64,000 nucleotides of DNA, taken from contig JAAFJC010000001.1 of NCBI GenBank assembly GCA_013297925.1, positions 1 to 64,000 of the forward strand. The letters are read 5' to 3'. The first letter of the stretch is position 1. Each line of letters begins with the position of its first letter. A program made the translations under genes and the position numbers. Origin of the DNA: Comamonadaceae bacterium (GTDB lineage: Bacteria > Pseudomonadota > Gammaproteobacteria > Burkholderiales > Burkholderiaceae_C). The notes beneath the pieces were generated by a model that saw only the letters and a program-made list of their open reading frames with translations, ran no database searches and was not told where the DNA came from. Positions 60,003 to 64,000 of this stretch are shown here, piece after piece.

Positions 60003-60731
60003 TTATTCCAAATGCACGACTAGTTTAGAAGCCAACACCTTCGCCACGTCATCCCAAGAAGCATTCACCCCGCAGAAAGCCATATCCACCGTCCGCAGCC
60101 CCGCATAGCCGCAGGGGTTGATGCGTTCATACGGTGAGAGATCCATCGCCACATTCAAAGCCAGGCCGTGATAGGTGATATGGCGGCTGACTTTGATGCC
60201 TAAAGCGGCTATTTTCCCAATATCCATGAGCGCAGGCAGCTCTGATTCTGATAGCGGCATGCCATCCGCGTCAAGCAGCCGCGCATGCGAAGCAGGCTCA
60301 TCGAGCCGCACATAAATCCCTGGCGCGCCACGCACGCGATGGCCCGTGAGCCCGAAATGCGCCAACGTGCGAATCGTCGCCTCTTCCAGCCGATGCACAT
60401 ATTCCTTAACGAAATAGCCGCGCGCTTTCAGATCAATCATCGGATACGCCACCACCTGCCCTGGCCCGTGATACGTCACTTGCCCGCCGCGATTGGTTTG
60501 CACCACGGGAATATCACCCGCTGCAATCACATGCTCCGCTTTGCCTGCCAGCCCTTGGGTGAAAACTGGAGAATGCTCACAAATCCATAGCGCGTCGCGT
60601 AGATTCTCTGCCGGCGAACTGCCGTTTTCTTCTTTAAACTGACTTAAAAATTCAGCTCTACGCGCTACCAGCGCCTGCATCGCTTCATATGTGGGCGCAT
60701 AAGGCTGAAGACCTTTGAATTCGACTTGCAT
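60003..60731 (-). CDS. lipB: Octanoyltransferase
   Basis: The product is 242 aa. [20 protein letters not shown] is in the middle, the catalytic Lys lies in [18 protein letters not shown] and the Cys in [14 protein letters not shown]. It transfers octanoate from ACP to lipoyl domains. The region between [12 protein letters not shown] and LMDIGKIA carries an extra segment ([14 protein letters not shown]) overlapping a family D-like palindrome, and the N-terminal part overlaps a degenerate reverse family A copy. A GTG overlapping the upstream stop (60743) is an alternative start. Confidence 0.92.
   Translation of the reverse strand: MQVEFKGLQPYAPTYEAMQALVARRAEFLSQFKEENGSSPAENLRDALWICEHSPVFTQGLAGKAEHVIAAGDIPVVQTNRGGQVTYHGPGQVVAYPMIDLKARGYFVKEYVHRLEEATIRTLAHFGLTGHRVRGAPGIYVRLDEPASHARLLDADGMPLSESELPALMDIGKIAALGIKVSRHITYHGLALNVAMDLSPYERINPCGYAGLRTVDMAFCGVNASWDDVAKVLASKLVVHLE
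60239..60255. repeat. Family D-like palindrome in lipB
   Basis: GCTCTGATTCTGATAGC, on the other strand GCTATCAGAATCAGAGC followed by TGCC, is read in frame within an insertion between conserved LipB blocks. Confidence 0.4.
60585..60621 (-). repeat. Degenerate family A repeat in lipB, reverse orientation
   Basis: On the minus strand, TTCGCCGGCAGAGAATCTAC is followed by GCGACGCGCTATGG. It matches the family A core with several differences and is the only reverse copy I found. It encodes [11 protein letters not shown] at the start of a conserved LipB block, so chance similarity is possible. Confidence 0.4.
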
Positions 60732-60739
60732 CGCGTGAT

Positions 60740-61912
60740 TCACCCGCCCGCCGCCTTGCGGAATTTGTCCATGCGCTCTTCGTCGAGCGGGTGACTGGAG
60801 ATGATGGAAAAGCCCAGCGGCGTTTTCTTCACTTCTTTGGGTTGGTCGGCTTTTTCTGCTGGTGGTTCAGCGCTGGGCGGCAGTTCGTTGCCGTCTTTGT
60901 CTTTCTTCGGTGGTTTGTAGCTTCGCGCAGCTTGGAAGAATTTGACCATCACGAGCGGGCTGATGTTTGCGGCGCGCATGTAGGTGATCGAATCATCATC
61001 GGCCTCGCGCTCATGGGCGCGGCTGTAGGCCATGCTGCCTAGGATGAGGGGGGCGGCGGTAATCAGGCTGCCGTAATCACCGAAGGCCACGGAGAGCACG
61101 CCTTGCAACACGCCAACCTGCACGAGCTGGCGCATGCCGTGGCGGCGGGTGATGTGGCCTAGCTCGTGACCGAGGACTCCGAGCACCACCTCATCGTCTT
61201 TCACCAGCTGCACGAGCTCATCCGTCATCACCATGATGCCGCCGGGTAGGGCGAAAGCGTTGGGGCCGATGTCGGATTTGCGGAATTCGAGTTGGATGGG
61301 TGGTGTGTCTTTCGGGTATTGCGCTTTCACGCCAGCCAGAAAGCGCTCGCGGATGCGGATTTGGTCTTCGAGCGGAAGTTTGCTGGGCTTCGTAAAGCGG
61401 CCGTCGATCTGCTGCAAGGCATTGCGGCCAATGGCTTGGTCTGCGGCTTGCGGCACGAGCGCTGTGATGCCGCGCGCAGCAACCGGCAGGCCATACAAAT
61501 ACATGCCCCAAAGCACGCCAACAAGCAGCACGAAAGCCGCAGCCACGCCACGCCAACTTTGCTGGGCGCGCACAACGAGGCCAGCGGACGGGTTGACTCG
61601 CGAAGGCACATGCTGAGCAACCCAATCATCAAAGGTTTTTGGATCGAGGTCTGACGGCCAATGCAATTGCGCACCTTCCCATTCGGGCGGGGCTTTGTCT
61701 GTGAGCTCAATAATGCGCGCGCCGCGCGCCGTGGCTTCTGGCCAGCGCATTTGTTTGCGCATGTCTTTGATGGGGATTTCTAACAGCAAATCTCCACTTG
61801 GCCGGCGAAGAATCTGCGCGGAGTGCTCCGTTATTTGTAGCAATACAGGCTGCGCGCTGGCGCTGCGGCCATCAAGCAAATTCAGCGCTAAGCGCGGCGC
61901 TTGCGTGTTCAC
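60740..61912 (-). CDS. M48-family metalloprotease
   Basis: The product is 390 aa. One membrane segment lies near residues 118-140. The zinc motif [11 protein letters not shown] is near residue 248, and the third ligand lies in [11 protein letters not shown]. The N-terminal 100 residues form a small separate domain of the kind found before M48 peptidases in Proteobacteria. A family A repeat (61798-61843) codes in reverse for [12 protein letters not shown] inside that domain. The start is GTG, 3 bp after the DUF898 stop, so the two genes are coupled. Confidence 0.88.
   Translation of the reverse strand: MNTQAPRLALNLLDGRSASAQPVLLQITEHSAQILRRPSGDLLLEIPIKDMRKQMRWPEATARGARIIELTDKAPPEWEGAQLHWPSDLDPKTFDDWVAQHVPSRVNPSAGLVVRAQQSWRGVAAAFVLLVGVLWGMYLYGLPVAARGITALVPQAADQAIGRNALQQIDGRFTKPSKLPLEDQIRIRERFLAGVKAQYPKDTPPIQLEFRKSDIGPNAFALPGGIMVMTDELVQLVKDDEVVLGVLGHELGHITRRHGMRQLVQVGVLQGVLSVAFGDYGSLITAAPLILGSMAYSRAHEREADDDSITYMRAANISPLVMVKFFQAARSYKPPKKDKDGNELPPSAEPPAEKADQPKEVKKTPLGFSIISSHPLDEERMDKFRKAAGG
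61798..61843 (+). repeat. Family A repeat in frame inside the M48 protease gene
   Basis: GCCGGCGAAGAATCTGCGCG is followed by GAGTGCTCCGTTATTTGTAGC. The opposite strand is translated in the same frame as in pncC (AQILRR here, AQILCRR there). Confidence 0.8.
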
Positions 61913-61915
61913 TGC

Positions 61916-63163
61916 TTACATGCCCACATCAAAACCAAAGATGTCTGCCGCCATATCGCCAGCTGCATCGTTTTCTCGGGCACGCGCCGCATCGGTGAGT
62001 TTGTCGAGCGCGACACGGGTTTTCAGACTGACGGCCTCCAGCTTCATCCGCTGCGTCGCGATCACTGCAAATGGCCAATACAGGCCAAAGGTAATCAAGA
62101 TCAGAAAATAGTTTTTAAATTGCAGGCCGATAAATTTGCCCACGCCCAGCTCGCTCTTGAAGCGAAAGTGATTATTGCCTGTGCGCGACCAGAGCAGGTT
62201 TTGCATCTTGGCGGTGAAGTAGGCGCGGGGCAAAATATTGATCAAGACGACGAACAAGATAAACAACGGGAAAAACAGACTCAACAAAACGGCAAGATTG
62301 CGCGACCATGAGCGCGTGCTGCCTATCTGGCTGGGCAGCATGCCGAACATCACGGCAACAAAAGCGGCCGCAATGATCAGCCCCACCAAGAGCGTCATGC
62401 CAAAGACTTTATAGGTCTCCAACACCGGGCTTCTGTATTCCGTCTTGAGCGGGCCCCAGGCGTAATGGTTGTGCTGGAAGCGCTTGATGCGCCAGAAGAA
62501 ATAGGGCAACACGATGGCCAGCAGCAAAAACATCGCGCCAACCGTTGTCGCCAGCGCATTGCCTGCTGCCGCTTTGCTTTGCGGATCACCATCGGCCAGC
62601 AAACCAATCAACACGCCCGGCAAAAACACCAACACCATAGGCAAAGCCACGCAGGCATAGGCCTCGCGATAGCCCTCCGCGGTGAACCGCATCCGCATGC
62701 CTCGCCAGCTGGAATTGGCCAGACGAAAGCGCATCGAGGCTTGAAACAGCACCGGCGCAATCGCAATCAACAGTGCCAAGGCGATCACGCCCGCTGTGGC
62801 TGAAAAGTCTGCGGCAACGCTGTATATCGAAAACAGCACGCCCGCAATCAGCGTGCCGCGCAGCATCTTTTTGGGCTCGCCATGAAACTCCATCGCGTGA
62901 TCATCAATGCGCGTGTTGTTGTAGAAATACTTGAGCTTGCGCACCTTGGCCCACGGGTAATAAATACCAAAAGTGACCAAAATCAGCAGCAGATTCACGA
63001 TCCAGATGCGGAAATACTCGCCGCCTGTGCCACTGAACTCCACCGGCGTGCTCTCAATATGTTGGCTAGGCGCAGGCATGCCGCGCCGCTCACCTGAAAT
63101 AGCCATCACACCCGCTTTTTCTAACGGAATCGGGTTGCTCAGACTGCTGTTTTGGCTGATCAA
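61916..63163 (-). CDS. DUF898/YjgN-family membrane protein
   Basis: The product is 415 aa. VEFSGTGGEYFRIWIVNLLL and the repeat-like segment FKSELGVGKFIGLQFKNYFL show the duplicated DUF898 motif; about eight membrane segments are visible. Function is unknown. Translation starts at TTG, supported by AAGGAG 7 bp upstream. It is coupled to the M48 protease gene downstream, so the two may work together at the inner membrane. Confidence 0.88.
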   Translation of the reverse strand: MISQNSSLSNPIPLEKAGVMAISGERRGMPAPSQHIESTPVEFSGTGGEYFRIWIVNLLLILVTFGIYYPWAKVRKLKYFYNNTRIDDHAMEFHGEPKKMLRGTLIAGVLFSIYSVAADFSATAGVIALALLIAIAPVLFQASMRFRLANSSWRGMRMRFTAEGYREAYACVALPMVLVFLPGVLIGLLADGDPQSKAAAGNALATTVGAMFLLLAIVLPYFFWRIKRFQHNHYAWGPLKTEYRSPVLETYKVFGMTLLVGLIIAAAFVAVMFGMLPSQIGSTRSWSRNLAVLLSLFFPLFILFVVLINILPRAYFTAKMQNLLWSRTGNNHFRFKSELGVGKFIGLQFKNYFLILITFGLYWPFAVIATQRMKLEAVSLKTRVALDKLTDAARARENDAAGDMAADIFGFDVGM

Positions 63164-63266
63164 ATTCTTTCTCCTTGCCCGGCTTAGCGATATGCGTGTT
63201 GTTTATTCGGCAGATTATGGCTTGTCGCATCGTTAAAATGGATTTTTAAGCACAAAGAGAATTCGC

Positions 63267-63881
63267 ATGAAACTGATCGGCGCTGTGACCAGCCCTTATG
63301 CCCGCAAGGTGCGCATTGTGATGGCTGAGAAAAAGCTGGATTACCAATTCATTTTGGAAGACGTGTGGTCTGCCACCACGCAGATCGGCGATTCCAATCC
63401 GCTGGGCAAGGTGCCATGCCTCGTGATGGAAGGCGGCGAGGCGCTGTTTGATTCGCGCGTGATCGTCGAGTATCTGGACACTCTCTCCCCCGTTGGCAAA
63501 CTCATTCCGAGCATGGGGCGTGAGAAGGCAGAGGTAAAAACCTGGGAAGCGCTGGCTGATGGCTTATGCGATGCAGCGATTCTTGCGCGCCTGGAAGCCA
63601 CTTGGGCAGGCCGCACCGACAAGCAGCGCTCACAAGCTTGGATTGATCGCCAAATGGGCAAGATCCATGCAAGCCTGAAGTCCATGAGCCAAGGCTTGGG
63701 CGAGCGCCCGTTTTGCACCGGCATTCATTTCAGCCTGGCCGATGTGGCCGTGGGCTGCGCTTTGGGTTACCTTGATTTCCGCTTTGCGCAAATTGATTGG
63801 CGCGGAGATTATGCGAATCTGGCCAAGCTCAGCGAGAAGCTGGCGGCGCGGCAGAGTTTTGTGGATACCAAGCCGGCTTGA
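63267..63881 (+). CDS. Glutathione S-transferase family protein
   Basis: The product is 204 aa. The thioredoxin-like N-terminal domain has TSPYARKVRIVMAEK and NPLGKVPCLV with the glutathione contact DSRVIVEYLDTLSP. A helical C-terminal domain follows with FSLADVAVGCALGYLD. Substrate unknown. It is divergent from the DUF898 gene. Confidence 0.9.
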   Translation: MKLIGAVTSPYARKVRIVMAEKKLDYQFILEDVWSATTQIGDSNPLGKVPCLVMEGGEALFDSRVIVEYLDTLSPVGKLIPSMGREKAEVKTWEALADGLCDAAILARLEATWAGRTDKQRSQAWIDRQMGKIHASLKSMSQGLGERPFCTGIHFSLADVAVGCALGYLDFRFAQIDWRGDYANLAKLSEKLAARQSFVDTKPA

Positions 63882-63918
63882 TGCCTGCGTATTAATCTAA
63901 TCTCATCAGGGGGCTTTT

Positions 63919-64000
63919 TTGAGCAAGATCATCGCCATTGTTTTGGCGCTTTCAGGTGCTGGCTACTATTACTTCGTGCTCGGCTCTCAAGTCTCTGAGC
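63919..64000 (+). CDS. Partial gene, small membrane or secreted protein
   Basis: Only the first 27 codons are in the window. They encode a hydrophobic N-terminus (KIIAIVLALSGAGYYYFVLG) that could be a signal anchor. The likely start is TTG at 63919, with CAGGGGG just upstream as a ribosome-binding site. Nothing more can be said from this fragment. Confidence 0.55.
   Translation, partial: MSKIIAIVLALSGAGYYYFVLGSQVSE

Noticed and set aside
1-64000. CRISPR array, tRNA, rRNA or prophage
   Set aside because: Dispersed repeats are not regularly spaced, no cas genes are seen, no cloverleaf was found in the gaps, and there are no phage structural or integrase genes.

Overview
The window reads as chromosomal DNA of a betaproteobacterium in Burkholderiales, most likely Comamonadaceae. 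The basis is recall of family and gene-order habits, not a search: leuS followed by lptE, metX-metW, bamE-dapB, a fused indolepyruvate oxidoreductase of about 1,200 residues, DUF1631 and DUF1800/DUF1501 proteins, and short palindromic repeats of kinds common in that family. Coding density is high. I see no rRNA, tRNA, prophage or CRISPR array.

Layout. 0-5.3 kb: an SPFH/SHOCT protein, a MurU-like nucleotidyltransferase and a DUF1800-DUF1501 pair. 5.5-10.1 kb: PepP, a HEPN-like orphan facing a PIN/antitoxin pair, MOSC, EVE and Spy-like proteins. 10.2-16 kb: an acyl-CoA ligase, then metX-metW behind a SAM-II-type riboswitch and terminator, then rhodanese-chrA. 16-25 kb: envelope genes. On the minus strand these are a HAD-UbiA fusion, an SMR-like protein and a GT39 enzyme (a candidate lipid-linked pentose system). 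On the plus strand are ilvE, two GT2 enzymes, an O-antigen ligase and AmpG. 25-35.4 kb: housekeeping genes (FMN glutamate-synthase-like protein, pncC, pgpA, fur, bamE, dapB, exbBD, leuS, lptE). 35.4-43.2 kb: an arginine/ornithine island with an RpiR regulator, a polar amino-acid ABC transporter, an M14-type deacylase, arginase, ornithine cyclodeaminase and an Lrp regulator. 43.3-64 kb: the fused 2-oxoacid oxidoreductase, mltA, DUF1631, yajC-secD-secF, LysE, parA, hisF, radA, lipB, an M48 protease, a DUF898 protein and a GST.

The most distinctive property is the load of small dispersed repeats. Several lie inside genes without breaking the frame (murU, metX, leuS, pncC, the M48 protease, the oxidoreductase, probably lipB), so they add peptide segments to housekeeping enzymes. 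One family (called A here) has nine copies in one orientation and one degenerate copy in the other. Two related copies of a MITE-like element of about 160 bp lie inverted 9 kb apart.

Other points: the SAM-II leader has a terminator whose loop is complementary to the 3' part of the aptamer. A highly folded 300-bp stretch between hisF and radA matches no RNA family I recognise. All start-site choices and functional links below come from reading the sequence; no database search was made.
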